A program made the translations under genes and the position numbers. The notes beneath the pieces are model-generated. The model searched no databases and had not been told where the DNA came from. It saw nothing but the letters and a program-made list of their open reading frames with translations. Of a stretch of 20,776 nucleotides of DNA, positions 5,658-15,789 are shown piece by piece (position 1 is the first letter of the stretch; the number at the start of each line of letters is the position of its first letter). This DNA is from an uncultured Bacteroidales bacterium (lineage in GTDB: Bacteria; Bacteroidota; Bacteroidia; Bacteroidales; Paludibacteraceae): contig CADCCH010000029.1 of the NCBI GenBank assembly GCA_902799875.1, forward strand, positions 1-20,776, given 5' to 3'.

Positions 5658-8603
5658 TTAAAGTTGTGCACCCAGAACGTTGTACTTTACGCCGTTCTTG
5701 ATGATTACCACGTGACCGTTCTCAATGCGTTTGTTAACACCATCGATAACTGCGCTGTTCTCCATACCGGTGGTCTCATTGTTACGACCAACTACTTGGA
5801 AACGCTCTGCAGTTGTGTTCGGCTCAGCGTTGAAGGTGTATTGGGTATCCTCGGTCATAGCAATGATGTTGCCGTTAACCAAGTCTTTCAGATACATCGT
5901 CTCGCCCTTCAACCAAGTGAAGTTGAGTGTGTACTCGGTAGCGTTGTTGGTACGGAGCGTCAGGGTAGTACCGATCAGGTTGTCGTTTGCTACTTGAGCC
6001 AGACCATCCTCTGCGTAGAGAGCGAGACCGTTGCTCATCATTTTGTGTACATTAGCGTCTTCACCCTCAATCATGTAAGTGAAGTCACTCTGGTTGCCAC
6101 CGCGAACGACAGCAGCTGCCATGTTGTTATTGTTAGCGGCACGTTTCGGAGCCGGAGTGGAAGTAGCGAACTCATCCAAATCAGCAAATTTCAACGTAGC
6201 GGTCGTAGCGCTTTCGGTATAGAGGAAGAATCCTTGCAGTGCAGCAAGCTTCGTCATGCCGGTTGCGCTTGCAATAGCAGAACTCAGAGGGATGTACAAC
6301 TTCTCATCGCCGTCCATACCAACGGAACCATATCCAGTGATAGTTCCCGGATTTGCTACATATACGTGCAATGCTGCTTCAGCGTTACCTACATGAGCCA
6401 AAACCTTATCGATATCCATTGCGTCTAACCAAGAGTTGCCGAATGCATGCCATCCGTAACCCGGCATAACGAGCGATTGGTTCTTGTTGCTAGCCAACTG
6501 ACCTTTGAACGATGCAGTATAATCTCCAAAGTTAGCATCTCCGGATTTTGCATATACATCGTATCCAACGAACGATTTGTTAAATCCGTCAGAGAACCAA
6601 CCGGTAGCATAGTTCCAAGTAGCATACCATACACCTGCCATTGCCTCACGGTTGTCAATCGGCAGAGCGATGAACTCGTGTTTCTCTGCACGACGTGCGC
6701 CAGAAACGGAAGCACCGAAATGAAGGGTCTTTTGTGCAGTAACGAACGGTTTGTTGTTGGATGTAGCATCCTTAATCAACAGGATACCGCCGTCTTCAAC
6801 GATAATCTGGTCAACATTCTCCGAACCCTTGACACCTTCTGTGCCTATAATCAGTTTACCGCCATCTTTGATGGTGATCTTACCACCTGCGAGTGTGAGA
6901 CCTAATGCTTTGATAGCTTGTCCATTGTTGATGGTCAAGTCTGTTTCAACGCGAGCAGGGTCAGTAGCCGTAGGACCTGTTGTATTCGACCAACCACTAT
7001 ATACGTCTTCATTATAGATGATTGCGGTCAGCAATTCGGCTTTCACCTTAATATTTTTATCCGTGCGTACGCGTACGTACATCTCATCACTCTGTTTATC
7101 CTTGTAGAGCGAATAGGTAAGTGTTTTCGTCGTACTCGTGGATTTACCGGAGTAGCTTTGCGAAGGCTCACCCAGCGCACAAGCAGCTGCGACATCTACG
7201 GTGATATTTGCCTCTGAACCATCAACAGTCTCCATCGTGAGCACGATGTCAGCCTTTGCTGATTTAGCAGCAGCAATATTCACGGAATACCATTTATAGC
7301 TATTCGCGGATTGATCATTCCAATCATTCCAATCGAATGCGGTAGCATCGTGGCAGTACTCGGGATCATTCGGTTGCTCCGTCAGCTTGAAGCTAACATT
7401 CGGGAACTCCGGACCAAGAGCGTAAATCTTATCGCCAGCCGCTGAACCAACCACATTCTGCATGGTCTTGTCGATCTTCTTCACATAAGTCTGACCTGCA
7501 GGAATCGTCACAGTCTTTGTTGCAACGCTGAATACATCACCATTGCTATCAGGAGTCTTGGAGGCCTTACCAACGATCGTTACTTCTTCGGTACCGTTAT
7601 TGGTTACCTCGATCTGACGATAGTAGTTCTCCGCTGCCTGAAGCGTTGCGTAATCAACCGAGTAAACCCTTGTATTTGCGTTAAGGGTATAAGTCTGACC
7701 AAGCATCACTTCGATAGCCGGTTGGCCATCATTTCCATTTAGAATATTAAAGATAGGCTGTGCCCCCGGTTCCGGTTGAGGAATATCTACTTGCTCAGCA
7801 TAGATACGAAGCTCTTGAGCTGCTTTGATACGAATATAAACCGTTCCCGGAATCATGGACAACTTAGCTTCGTCCAGTATCTTAGCGGTCGAAGCGGACT
7901 TCAGTTCCTGAGATTGCTCCTGAATGCTGGAAGCAGGACAATCATACGAAATACCTGCATTAATGGTAATAGGAGTTGCGTTATCTTTCTCAACGTAGAA
8001 CTTATAAGTCTTACCGTTATCTACTCCATGATTGTCAAAATCAAGCTTTACCCAAGTCTCTTTGTTTGCCGGAATAACGTTTGCTACAGTCTTAGCAGGG
8101 AAGTTGGTCCAGTCGAAATCAACCGGAACGAACGGAGTAGAGTTAGCCGGAGCGTCTTCTACGACAACCTCAATCTTCTCAGCTTGCTCAATAGGAATAG
8201 TTACGTCCATTACGATGAACATGTACACATAGCGGATACCTGAACGTACGAGGAAACCTGCACCGATGTTCATGGTTTTGAACTCGCCCGGAGCCAAAGA
8301 GAAGTGACGACTCATCTCGTTGTCACCTACATAAGCGGTAACGTCAACGGTAGCCTGCTCTGCCAATGGGTTAGCAACTACGATGTTGGCATCTGCATTA
8401 CCTGCGGTAGATTTACCGGTTGCCGGATCGAATTTGCCGTACAGATCCACCACGTACCATTTGCCGACACCAGCATCGGAGGTAACTTTAATACCCTCGC
8501 CCCATGCATAAGGCACGGCTTTAGCTTTCGTAGATCCATCGTTCTCTGCGAACATCGAAATGCTCAGCAGGGAAGCGAAGAGAAAAAGAAAAAGTTTTTT
8601 CAT
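5658..8603 (-). CDS. Large modular surface protein with T9SS-like C-terminal tail
   Basis: 981 aa. Residues 1-19 are a signal peptide (MKKLFLFLFASLLSISMFA). The N-terminal half holds three related beta modules, each with a Trp-rich start and a K-W-Y-x-V or T-W-V-K strand (around AVPYAWGEGIKV, DFDWTNFPAKTV and AFDWNDWNDQSA). A middle region rich in Gly/Ile strands (LTLAGGKITIKDGGKLIIGT and IIVEDGGILLIKDA) looks like a short parallel beta-helix. The C-terminal third ends in KRIENGHVVIIKNGVKYNVL-GAQL, the same tail as on the 583-aa gene product and similar to type IX secretion sorting domains. The role is probably at the cell surface, possibly adhesion or glycan contact; this is inference. It is first in the run 8603-3663, driven by the promoter at 8696-8727 with a leader of about 90 nt. 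Confidence 0.82.
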   Translation of the reverse strand: MKKLFLFLFASLLSISMFAENDGSTKAKAVPYAWGEGIKVTSDAGVGKWYVVDLYGKFDPATGKSTAGNADANIVVANPLAEQATVDVTAYVGDNEMSRHFSLAPGEFKTMNIGAGFLVRSGIRYVYMFIVMDVTIPIEQAEKIEVVVEDAPANSTPFVPVDFDWTNFPAKTVANVIPANKETWVKLDFDNHGVDNGKTYKFYVEKDNATPITINAGISYDCPASSIQEQSQELKSASTAKILDEAKLSMIPGTVYIRIKAAQELRIYAEQVDIPQPEPGAQPIFNILNGNDGQPAIEVMLGQTYTLNANTRVYSVDYATLQAAENYYRQIEVTNNGTEEVTIVGKASKTPDSNGDVFSVATKTVTIPAGQTYVKKIDKTMQNVVGSAAGDKIYALGPEFPNVSFKLTEQPNDPEYCHDATAFDWNDWNDQSANSYKWYSVNIAAAKSAKADIVLTMETVDGSEANITVDVAAACALGEPSQSYSGKSTSTTKTLTYSLYKDKQSDEMYVRVRTDKNIKVKAELLTAIIYNEDVYSGWSNTTGPTATDPARVETDLTINNGQAIKALGLTLAGGKITIKDGGKLIIGTEGVKGSENVDQIIVEDGGILLIKDATSNNKPFVTAQKTLHFGASVSGARRAEKHEFIALPIDNREAMAGVWYATWNYATGWFSDGFNKSFVGYDVYAKSGDANFGDYTASFKGQLASNKNQSLVMPGYGWHAFGNSWLDAMDIDKVLAHVGNAEAALHVYVANPGTITGYGSVGMDGDEKLYIPLSSAIASATGMTKLAALQGFFLYTESATTATLKFADLDEFATSTPAPKRAANNNNMAAAVVRGGNQSDFTYMIEGEDANVHKMMSNGLALYAEDGLAQVANDNLIGTTLTLRTNNATEYTLNFTWLKGETMYLKDLVNGNIIAMTEDTQYTFNAEPNTTAERFQVVGRNNETTGMENSAVIDGVNKRIENGHVVIIKNGVKYNVLGAQL

Positions 8604-8695
8604 ACGATTAATTAAATTAAGTTAGTTATTTTTGTTTGTTAAAATTTTGTCGTTCTCGTGCGTGTGTATATATAGCATGCACATAAAAATCGCTG

Positions 8696-8727
8696 CAAAG
8701 ATACAGCTTTTTTTTTACATGAGCAAA
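8696..8727 (-). promoter_or_regulatory. Bacteroides-type promoter for the secreted-protein operon
   Basis: On the minus strand TTTG (8727-8724), 20 nt, then TATCTTTG (8703-8696). It is a perfect match to TTTG-N20-TAnnTTTG. The spacer contains a run of nine A. It is divergent from the tamB promoter, with 25 bases between the two -33 elements. Confidence 0.85.
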
Positions 8728-8752
8728 TATTTTTGCATTTTTTTTACTTTTT

Positions 8753-8784
8753 TTTGCATATTTGGAATATTTTTTGTACCTTTG
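8753..8784 (+). promoter_or_regulatory. Bacteroides-type promoter for tamB
   Basis: TTTG (8753-8756), 20 nt, then TACCTTTG (8777-8784). Transcription would start near 8790, leaving a leader of only about 14 nt before the GTG start. TGCACG (8783-8788) and CGTGCA (8795-8800) form a small hairpin around the predicted start site. Confidence 0.82.
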
Positions 8785-8803
8785 CACGCTGAAACGTGCA
8801 GAG

Positions 8804-11800
8804 GTGAAACGAGTTCTATACATATTATCCGTCTTGCTGGTCAGTATTTTACTGGTGAGTACGATGCTATTGGGGGTGCTGATGAGCGATGAAGTGGAGA
8901 CGTCTGCGGTGCAGTTGGCTACCTCCGAATTTTCGCACGCGCTCGGAACACATGCGTCTGTAGGCGCTGTGGAATATCGTTTCCCTGCGCGCATACGCTT
9001 CCGCGACATTTACATGGAAGATCAGCAGGGCGACACCCTGGCTTTTGTGGGTGAAATTTACGCCCATTTCAGTCCTTTATCCCTGCGAAATAACGAGATA
9101 CGCTTTCATCATGTGCGGCTCAATCATGTCGTGTCGAACCTCTATCGGTTGCCTTCCGGCGAATGGAACTATGCCTTCTTGACGCGGGCTTTTGCCTCCA
9201 AGAACGATGACTCTTCCGACCCGCTCCAGAGCCTGATTGCGGTGCGCGATATCCAATTGGATTCGATCCGTTTGCGGTACGAAGACTATCATCTTTTCCT
9301 CTCGCACGCCGAGATGGATCTGCACGAATTGAGTGAATCCAAAATCGATGCCGAAATCACCAAACTTACGGCGACCCTTCAGCCCTTCACCCATTCACCC
9401 ATTCACCCATTCCAGGTCGAAGACTTGAAGGCGCATGTCATCCTTAATGACACGATGCTGAGTGTTCCTGTGCTGCGGGCTCAGTTGCCGCAGTCGCGCA
9501 TGGATTTGAGTGGTATCGAGGTGCATTTTCCTGCCGGAGATACGCTCTATCTGAGCAAATCCGCCCATGAGATTACGTTTGCGCTCCGGTTCAATGAGGC
9601 GCAGATCGTGCCGGCGGAACTGGCGTTGTTCATCCCTAAAATGAAGAATCTCAAACGTCCGGTGGGTTTGTCCGGCGGCTTGAGTGGTACGCTCGATTCG
9701 TTGGCGTTCGAGGATCTGGAGGTGCGTTATAACGGCAAATCCGTGCTCCGGGGAGATATCCAGGCTGTCGGTTTGCCGGACATCAACAATCCGTATCTCC
9801 GGGCGAACTTGGCGGACTTGCAGACGAACGCCGCGCAGTTGCAGGATTTCCTGTCCCAACTCAACGGCCGACCGGTTCATTTGCCCCAGCCGATTCATCG
9901 TCTGGGTAACATCCGTTACCGTGGTCAGATGGAGGGTTATCTGCAGAATATGACCCTGCACGGCGCCTTCCGAACGGCCTTGGGAGCGATCACGACCGAT
10001 GGTTCGTTTAAGGCGGATTCGACCTTTGAAGTCATTAACTACAACGCTAAAATTGTCGCACGTAATTTCCGTCTGGGACGTATGTTGGCGAACGATAAAT
10101 TAGGCACCGTGACGCTCGATGTGACGTCCAAAGGAACGATCGAAAACGGCGATATCAACGGTGACGTGCTGGCACATGTGCGGCAGTTGACTTACAACGA
10201 TTATACCTACGCGGACCTGACGCTGGACGGCCATTATGCGCCGCAACATTTCCATGGTAATTGTGCAATCCATGACCCGCATCTGGATGCGTCTTTTGAG
10301 GGCGTGGTGGACTTGCATGCCACCGATCCGGAGATCAATTTCAACCTCCTTTGTGCGCATTTCGATTCCGCACCTTTAGGTCTCGCGATAGGCGACCGGA
10401 TCCGTTCGCGTTTCTCGCTCAACGTCGATATGAGCGGTAGCAAAGCGGACGAGGTGAGTGGTTACTTGGTGATCGATTCGTTCTTCATGGCGACCTCCCG
10501 TGACTCGGTGTTAGTGCAGCAATTGATGCTTTTAGCATCAGCTGATCCGGACGGCAGCAAAACAATCACGTTCAATACCGATTTCTTGCGCACTCAACTG
10601 GACGGAAGATTCCGCTATGAGGACATCGTACCGGCAGCGCAGGCGATGATGCATTATTACCTGCCGACGGCTGTCAAAGCGCCCAAGAAATCATGGAAAC
10701 CGGTGGAGTTTACGCTCAAAGCAGACGGAGACCGGTTGCGCGATGTACAACGGCTCTTCAATGCCTCGATCACCCTCAGCGACCACCCCAAGATGAGTGC
10801 GTCCGTGCGGGTGGAACCGAAGAAAGAACCTTCGGTGGACTTCCTCTTCTATGCCCCGGGTGTAAGGTATAAAGAGACGCCGGTTCACGACTTGACGATC
10901 ACGCTCAACAGCATCGATTCGATCGATGGTCTGGCGCTGTCCGTGTCCGCGGAGGCCATGGAGATGTACTCCAAACTCAATACGGTTGCTTTCCGCGACT
11001 CGCTACTCACCGGTATATCCGTGCATAAGGAGGCGCAACTGTACGATGCTGATCAGTACGAGAGTCGTCGTCTGGCGCGTCTGGCTGCCCAAAGGGCAGG
11101 TAACTACGGCGGAGACCTGCAGTTCATTACGCATTTCTCGCAATATAACCGCCGTCCGCTCATCGATATGCATTTTATGCCGGGTACGCTGCTGTTGCGC
11201 GACTCCGTTTATACGCTGGGTGAGAGTAGGGTAACCTATTGTGCGGCGGACACGTCCGTGACGGTGGACAACTTCGCTTTTGAGGGTGGCGGACAGCATA
11301 TCTACGCGAATGGTCTGGCGTCCCGCAGAGCAACCGATACGCTCTTTGTGGACCTTCTCAAACTCGATGCTTCGTACATCGTGCCCTTCGTTTTGGCGCA
11401 GCAGACGATCATGTTCAACGGTCTGCTGACCGGTCAGGCATATATATCCGGTGTGTTCAGCCAACCGAAGGTTGATACGCAGATTCATGTCGATTCGATG
11501 GGTCTGAATAACTGCTGGTTCGGAGATGCCGAAGTCGATCTGCATATCACGGATACGCTGGGCTTCCATGCGGATGTCTATCGTACCGATTCGATCACCC
11601 AAGCCCGTCGAACGATTGTCGATCTGTACGGAAAGGCTATGTTCGATAAGTTAGGCCGCTGGGAACTGGATATGCAGACGGACTCCGTGCCGTTAGCGTT
11701 TGTGAATCACTGGACGAAGACAGTGCTGCGTGACTTGGACGGTCACGGAACGGGCAGAGTGGTCGTCGGTGGTCGCAAAGGCATGGTGTACGTGCTGCTC

Positions 11801-13255
11801 AACTGTGCTGCGCAGAACGCCTCGCTGACGCTGCCCTGGACCGGTGCGCGCTATACGATAGCCCATGATACGATCAAGATGGATACGACGGCGATTCTCT
11901 TCCCGAATGTGCATCTGACAGACGCCGAAGGCAATGCGGTGGAGGTGAACGGGGCGATCCACCATGACCAGTTCAAGACCTTCAACCTCGATCTGCATGT
12001 CGATGCCCACGATGCGCTGGTCTTTGACCAGAATAACTCGGGAGAGATGATGCAGGGCTCTGTTTATGCGAATGGGCATGTGGATGTCACGGGTCCCGAT
12101 GATGATATTCTCGTGGTGGCGGACGCCGTTACTTCGCGCAACAGTCGTTTCCGCTTGAGTATCGACAATGTCTCCTCGGCGTACGAATCGACTTTCGTAC
12201 ATTTTGTGGAGCACCCGGAGTTTGCGAATGCGGACAGCATCGAAGAGAACGATCTGGATAATATCGATATCAAATATGTTGCGAAGGTTGATACATCTTT
12301 TTCGCGCGGACGGTGTCTGCTGAAGCTCAATATTGAGGTCAATCCGCAGTTGCTCTTCCAGCTGGTGGTGGGTGAGCGCAACGGGGATATTATCCAGGCG
12401 CACGGTAGCGGTGCGTTAAGTCTGACGTACGACACGGAGACGGGTGACGTGAGCTTACTCGGTACCTACGCGATTGATAACGGAACGCTCTCGTACACAG
12501 TTGCGAATGTGATTAAGAAGGAGTTTACGGTAGGCGAAGGATCGACCATCGTCTTCTCCGGTGATGCCACGAATCCGCAGTTGGATGTGGTAGCGAAATA
12601 CAAAGTGACGGCGAATCTCCGCGACCTCTTTGGGTCGGATGCCCAGCAGTTGGCGACTTCGCGGTCGAATATCCCGGTCATGACCTGTATGCATTTGACC
12701 GGACCGCTGAATAATCCGATTCTGTCTTTCTCGCTGGAGTTCCCGACTTCGGACCAATCGATCCAGCAGCAGGTTCAGCAGATCATCAACACGGACGAGA
12801 TGCTGATGCGACAGGTGATTTATCTGTTGGTTTTCGGTCGGTTCTTCGCGCCGGAGAACATGTCCAATTCGCAGTCGGCGACGCTCAACTCGACCTATTC
12901 GCTCTTGTCTTCGACCGTTACGGGCCAGATCAACAGCTGGCTGTCCAAGTTGACGGACATGCTGACGGTTGGTGTGGCGATCCGTATGGACGGCGAAGGC
13001 GATAACTCAAGTCAGGAGTACGAGGCGCAGTTCCAGTTGCATCCTGTCGATCGATTGGTAATCAACGGCAACGTAGGCTATCGGTACAACGATGTGTCCA
13101 ATCAGCCTTTCTTTGGGGACTTGGATGTGGAAGTGCTGCTGACGGCGGACGGACAATTGCGTATGAAGGGTTACACCCACACGGTGGATAAATACTCGCT
13201 CCGACAGGCTTCGACGATTCAGGGAGTCGGTTTCGTTTGGAAGAAAGACTTCTAA
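8804..13255 (+). CDS. tamB: TamB-like translocation/assembly protein (DUF490)
   Basis: 1483 aa, inner-membrane-anchored periplasmic protein of the AsmA/TamB class; relatives bridge inner and outer membrane and act in outer-membrane protein insertion or lipid transport. The N-terminus has one membrane anchor (VLYILSVLLVSILLVSTMLL). The first periplasmic stretch carries the family pattern RIRFRDIYMEDQQGDTLAF. A very long beta-strand body follows. The end is a typical DUF490 domain: KEFTVGEGSTIVFSGDATNP, LTGPLNNPILSFSLEFP, and VIYLLVFGRFF. I chose GTG at 8804: the frame is open from TTG 8762, but that codon lies inside the promoter and precedes the predicted transcription start. No TamA/BamA-type partner gene is adjacent. 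An 8-bp tandem repeat is embedded at 9384-9415. The convergent neighbour is pnp. Confidence 0.9.
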   Translation: MKRVLYILSVLLVSILLVSTMLLGVLMSDEVETSAVQLATSEFSHALGTHASVGAVEYRFPARIRFRDIYMEDQQGDTLAFVGEIYAHFSPLSLRNNEIRFHHVRLNHVVSNLYRLPSGEWNYAFLTRAFASKNDDSSDPLQSLIAVRDIQLDSIRLRYEDYHLFLSHAEMDLHELSESKIDAEITKLTATLQPFTHSPIHPFQVEDLKAHVILNDTMLSVPVLRAQLPQSRMDLSGIEVHFPAGDTLYLSKSAHEITFALRFNEAQIVPAELALFIPKMKNLKRPVGLSGGLSGTLDSLAFEDLEVRYNGKSVLRGDIQAVGLPDINNPYLRANLADLQTNAAQLQDFLSQLNGRPVHLPQPIHRLGNIRYRGQMEGYLQNMTLHGAFRTALGAITTDGSFKADSTFEVINYNAKIVARNFRLGRMLANDKLGTVTLDVTSKGTIENGDINGDVLAHVRQLTYNDYTYADLTLDGHYAPQHFHGNCAIHDPHLDASFEGVVDLHATDPEINFNLLCAHFDSAPLGLAIGDRIRSRFSLNVDMSGSKADEVSGYLVIDSFFMATSRDSVLVQQLMLLASADPDGSKTITFNTDFLRTQLDGRFRYEDIVPAAQAMMHYYLPTAVKAPKKSWKPVEFTLKADGDRLRDVQRLFNASITLSDHPKMSASVRVEPKKEPSVDFLFYAPGVRYKETPVHDLTITLNSIDSIDGLALSVSAEAMEMYSKLNTVAFRDSLLTGISVHKEAQLYDADQYESRRLARLAAQRAGNYGGDLQFITHFSQYNRRPLIDMHFMPGTLLLRDSVYTLGESRVTYCAADTSVTVDNFAFEGGGQHIYANGLASRRATDTLFVDLLKLDASYIVPFVLAQQTIMFNGLLTGQAYISGVFSQPKVDTQIHVDSMGLNNCWFGDAEVDLHITDTLGFHADVYRTDSITQARRTIVDLYGKAMFDKLGRWELDMQTDSVPLAFVNHWTKTVLRDLDGHGTGRVVVGGRKGMVYVLLNCAAQNASLTLPWTGARYTIAHDTIKMDTTAILFPNVHLTDAEGNAVEVNGAIHHDQFKTFNLDLHVDAHDALVFDQNNSGEMMQGSVYANGHVDVTGPDDDILVVADAVTSRNSRFRLSIDNVSSAYESTFVHFVEHPEFANADSIEENDLDNIDIKYVAKVDTSFSRGRCLLKLNIEVNPQLLFQLVVGERNGDIIQAHGSGALSLTYDTETGDVSLLGTYAIDNGTLSYTVANVIKKEFTVGEGSTIVFSGDATNPQLDVVAKYKVTANLRDLFGSDAQQLATSRSNIPVMTCMHLTGPLNNPILSFSLEFPTSDQSIQQQVQQIINTDEMLMRQVIYLLVFGRFFAPENMSNSQSATLNSTYSLLSSTVTGQINSWLSKLTDMLTVGVAIRMDGEGDNSSQEYEAQFQLHPVDRLVINGNVGYRYNDVSNQPFFGDLDVEVLLTADGQLRMKGYTHTVDKYSLRQASTIQGVGFVWKKDF
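9384..9415. repeat. 8-bp tandem repeat inside tamB
   Basis: Units CCTTCACC, CATTCACC, CATTCACC and CATTCCAG follow end to end. They encode the Pro/His-rich PFTHSPIHPF, which is unlike the surrounding strands of TamB. Three units equal 24 bp, so gain or loss of three keeps the frame but gain or loss of one does not. Confidence 0.75.
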
Positions 13256-13293
13256 AAAAAAAGCAGCGCCTTTGAAACGCTGCTTTAATTTTT
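13254..13293. terminator. Bidirectional terminator between tamB and pnp
   Basis: AAAGCAGCG (13260-13268) and CGCTGCTTT (13278-13286) pair perfectly around CCTTTGAAA. On the plus strand TTTAATTTTT ends the tamB transcript. On the minus strand the stem is followed by an uninterrupted run of T, ending the pnp transcript. It abuts the tamB stop codon. Confidence 0.92.
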
Positions 13294-13325
13294 CGAGATC
13301 ACGTGATCACGTGATTCCGTGATCA
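13294..13325. repeat. 8-bp tandem repeat containing the pnp stop codon
   Basis: On the minus strand four units follow: TGATCACG, GAATCACG, TGATCACG, TGATCTCG. The TGA stop codon of pnp is the first three bases of the first unit. Within it, 13298-13315 (ATCACGTGATCACGTGAT) is a perfect 18-bp palindrome. It lies between the pnp stop codon and its terminator. Confidence 0.8.
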
Positions 13326-15584
13326 GTGTCTTTCCGGTCTCGGACCTCTGCGCTCGGGACGCGGACCGCGGTCGAGGCGGGCACCGTCGCGGTCTTCACG
13401 ACGCGGACCACGCTCACGCTTCTCCGGCTCAACGTATCCTTCGGGTTTCTCCTTGAGGGCTTTGGCGCTCAGACGGAACTTACCGGTCTTGGGATCGATC
13501 TCCAGCAGTTTGATGCGGATATGATCGCCTTCTTTGATTCCGGTCTCTTCCATTGTCTCATAGCGTTTCCAGTCGATCTCGCTGATGTGCAGCAGACCTT
13601 CCTTACCCGGCATGAACTCTACGAAGCAACCGTACGGCATGAGGGATTTTACGACAGAGTCGTACTCCTCGCCTACCTCCGGCAGAGCAACAATCGCTTT
13701 GATCTTCGAGATTGCTGCCTGCATGGACTCGCCGTTGTTGGATGCTACTTCTACCTTACCGCCTTTCTCGTCTTCGTCGATGGAGATGACAGCGCCGGTC
13801 TCCGCCTGGATACCCTGGATGATCTTACCGCCCGGGCCAATGACAGCACCGATCATATCCTTCGGGATATAGAAGGAAACGATACGCGGAGCGTGCGGTT
13901 TGAGATCTGCACGCGGTGCCGGCATGCACTCTAATATTTTATTAAGGATATACATGCGCGCCTCGTGTGCCTGTGCGAGCGCGTTCTCTAATATCTCGTA
14001 CGAGAGGCCGTCCACTTTGATATCCATCTGGCAGGCTGTCAGACCATCTTTGGTACCGGTGGTCTTGAAGTCCATATCGCCCAGGTGGTCTTCGTCACCG
14101 AGGATATCGGAAAGGATGGCATAGTTCTTACCCTGGTTCTCCGAGATAAGTCCCATAGCTATACCGGAAACGGGTTTCTTCATCGGAACACCTGCGTCCA
14201 TGAGTGCCAGCGTACCGGCACAAACGGTAGCCATCGAAGAAGAACCGTTGGACTCGAGGATGTCGGATACGACACGTACGGTATATGGGAAATCTTCCGG
14301 AATCATATTCTTCAGCGCACGGCAAGCGAGGTTACCGTGACCGATCTCACGACGGCCTACACCGCGAGCGGCTTTGGCTTCACCGGTTGAGAACGGCGGG
14401 AAGTTATAGTGGAGCAGGAACTTGTCTGTACCTTGGATCAGGGCCTCGTCCACGATTTTCTCATCGCGGCTGGTGCCGAGCGTAACGGTACTGAGCGATT
14501 GGGTCTCACCGCGGGTGAAGATAGAGGATCCGTGAGGGCCGGGCAGGTAACCTACCTCGCACCAGATCGGACGGATCTCCGTCGTCTTACGGCCGTCCAG
14601 ACGCTTACCCTCATCGAGTACCGCGCGGCGCATAGCCTCTTTCTCTACATCGTGATAGTAACGGTCCACGAGCGCAGCCACCTCATCGATATCGATGCCG
14701 AGTGCTTCTGCACGTGCTGCCATATAATCTGCTTTCTCCGCCTTGAAATCCTCGCAGATCTGGGAGAACATATCTTCGCGGTGGTGCTTGTCGGTGTCGG
14801 CGCTGGTAGCCTGCGCATAAGCACGAGCGTACGAGTAATCGTGAACCGCCTGTTTCAACTCGTCATCATTCACCTCGTGGCAGTATTCGCGTTTGGTTTC
14901 TTTACCGTACGCTTTCATCATCTCGTTGATAGCCAGACACTGCGGTTTGATGGCCTCGTGTGCAGCCTTGATAGCCTCAAGCATAACGGACTCGGGCACC
15001 TCTTTCATCTCACCCTCGACCATCATAATGTTGTCGTACGTAGCGGCAACCATGAGCTCGAGGTCCGCGTGCTCGCATTGCTCGAAGGTCGGGTTAATCA
15101 CCATTTTTCCATCTACACGTGCTACGCGTACTTCGCTCACCGGACCCTCGAAGGGGATGTCGGAACATGCGAGTGCTGCACCGGCAGCGAGTCCTGCAAT
15201 CGACTCCGGCATGTCGATGCCGTCTGCCGAATACATCGTAACGTTCACGAAGGTCTCGGCGTGGTAGTTAGCCGGGAACAACGGACGAAGCGCACGGTCA
15301 ATGAGTCGTGCAATCAGGATTTCGTAGTCCGATGCCTTGCCTTCGCGGCGGGTAAAGCCTCCGGGGAAACGACCCGCAGAAGCAAACTTCTCTTTGTACT
15401 CTACCGTCAGGGGCATAAAATCGGTACCGGGCACTGCATCCTTGGCAGAGCAGACGGTAGCCAGAATCATCGTGTTGCCCAGAGTTGCCATGACAGCGCC
15501 ATCGGCCTGCTTGGCTAACTTTCCGGTCTCGAGTGTAATCACTCGACCATCAGGAAGAGCAATCTCTTTTCTAACAATATTCAT
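13323..15584 (-). CDS. pnp: Polyribonucleotide nucleotidyltransferase (PNPase)
   Basis: Phosphorolytic 3'-5' exoribonuclease of mRNA turnover, a homotrimer in the cytoplasm. It is 753 aa. The first RNase PH core starts after [14 protein letters not shown] ([31 protein letters not shown]). The second has [20 protein letters not shown], then GHGNLA, and the catalytic segment [22 protein letters not shown] domain (about 556-637, with [12 protein letters not shown]) and an S1 domain (about 638-711, [20 protein letters not shown]) follow. The last 40 residues are a disordered Arg/Gly/Pro-rich tail with repeats of RGPRPER, a likely RNA-contact extension. The ATG at 15584 follows an A/G-rich leader. 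The promoter is at 15660-15691 and the leader carries a small hairpin. The terminator is shared with tamB. Confidence 0.97.
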   Translation of the reverse strand: MNIVRKEIALPDGRVITLETGKLAKQADGAVMATLGNTMILATVCSAKDAVPGTDFMPLTVEYKEKFASAGRFPGGFTRREGKASDYEILIARLIDRALRPLFPANYHAETFVNVTMYSADGIDMPESIAGLAAGAALACSDIPFEGPVSEVRVARVDGKMVINPTFEQCEHADLELMVAATYDNIMMVEGEMKEVPESVMLEAIKAAHEAIKPQCLAINEMMKAYGKETKREYCHEVNDDELKQAVHDYSYARAYAQATSADTDKHHREDMFSQICEDFKAEKADYMAARAEALGIDIDEVAALVDRYYHDVEKEAMRRAVLDEGKRLDGRKTTEIRPIWCEVGYLPGPHGSSIFTRGETQSLSTVTLGTSRDEKIVDEALIQGTDKFLLHYNFPPFSTGEAKAARGVGRREIGHGNLACRALKNMIPEDFPYTVRVVSDILESNGSSSMATVCAGTLALMDAGVPMKKPVSGIAMGLISENQGKNYAILSDILGDEDHLGDMDFKTTGTKDGLTACQMDIKVDGLSYEILENALAQAHEARMYILNKILECMPAPRADLKPHAPRIVSFYIPKDMIGAVIGPGGKIIQGIQAETGAVISIDEDEKGGKVEVASNNGESMQAAISKIKAIVALPEVGEEYDSVVKSLMPYGCFVEFMPGKEGLLHISEIDWKRYETMEETGIKEGDHIRIKLLEIDPKTGKFRLSAKALKEKPEGYVEPEKRERGPRREDRDGARLDRGPRPERRGPRPERH

Positions 15585-15601
15585 CTTTTTTCGTCAATTA
15601 T

Positions 15602-15618
15602 GGTCGCCGTTTGCGACC
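15602..15618 (-). other. Hairpin in the pnp leader
   Basis: GGTCGC and GCGACC pair around a 5-nt loop within the roughly 70-nt leader of pnp, 17 bases before the start codon. In Escherichia coli, PNPase autoregulates through a leader stem-loop cut by RNase III; a parallel role here is only a suggestion, as this stem is short. Confidence 0.45.
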
Positions 15619-15659
15619 TGTTATCGTATTTTGTTTTGTATAAGCACACAAAAATCGGA

Positions 15660-15691
15660 CAAAAGTACAACTTTTTTTTGAATTGTGCAAA
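15660..15691 (-). promoter_or_regulatory. Bacteroides-type promoter for pnp
   Basis: On the minus strand TTTG (15691-15688), 20 nt with a run of eight A, then TACTTTTG (15667-15660). Confidence 0.82.
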
Positions 15692-15789
15692 TAAAAAATG
15701 TTTTATTTTGTGTTTTTGACGAAAATTAAGCAAAAAATGCTCAAAAATGAAGAAAAAGTAGTATCTTTGTCGCAAAAATTCAACAATGT

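Noticed and set aside
8762..8803. Upstream TTG start for TamB
   Set aside because: The codon lies between the -33 and -7 elements of the promoter and would not be transcribed.
14409..15518. 369-codon plus-strand ORF opposite pnp
   Set aside because: Long open antisense frames are common opposite GC-rich conserved genes; it has no recognisable domain and PNPase is certain.
15734..15769. Full promoter for the recombinase relic
   Set aside because: TATCTTTG fits the -7 element, but there is no TTTG or CTTG about 20 nt upstream.
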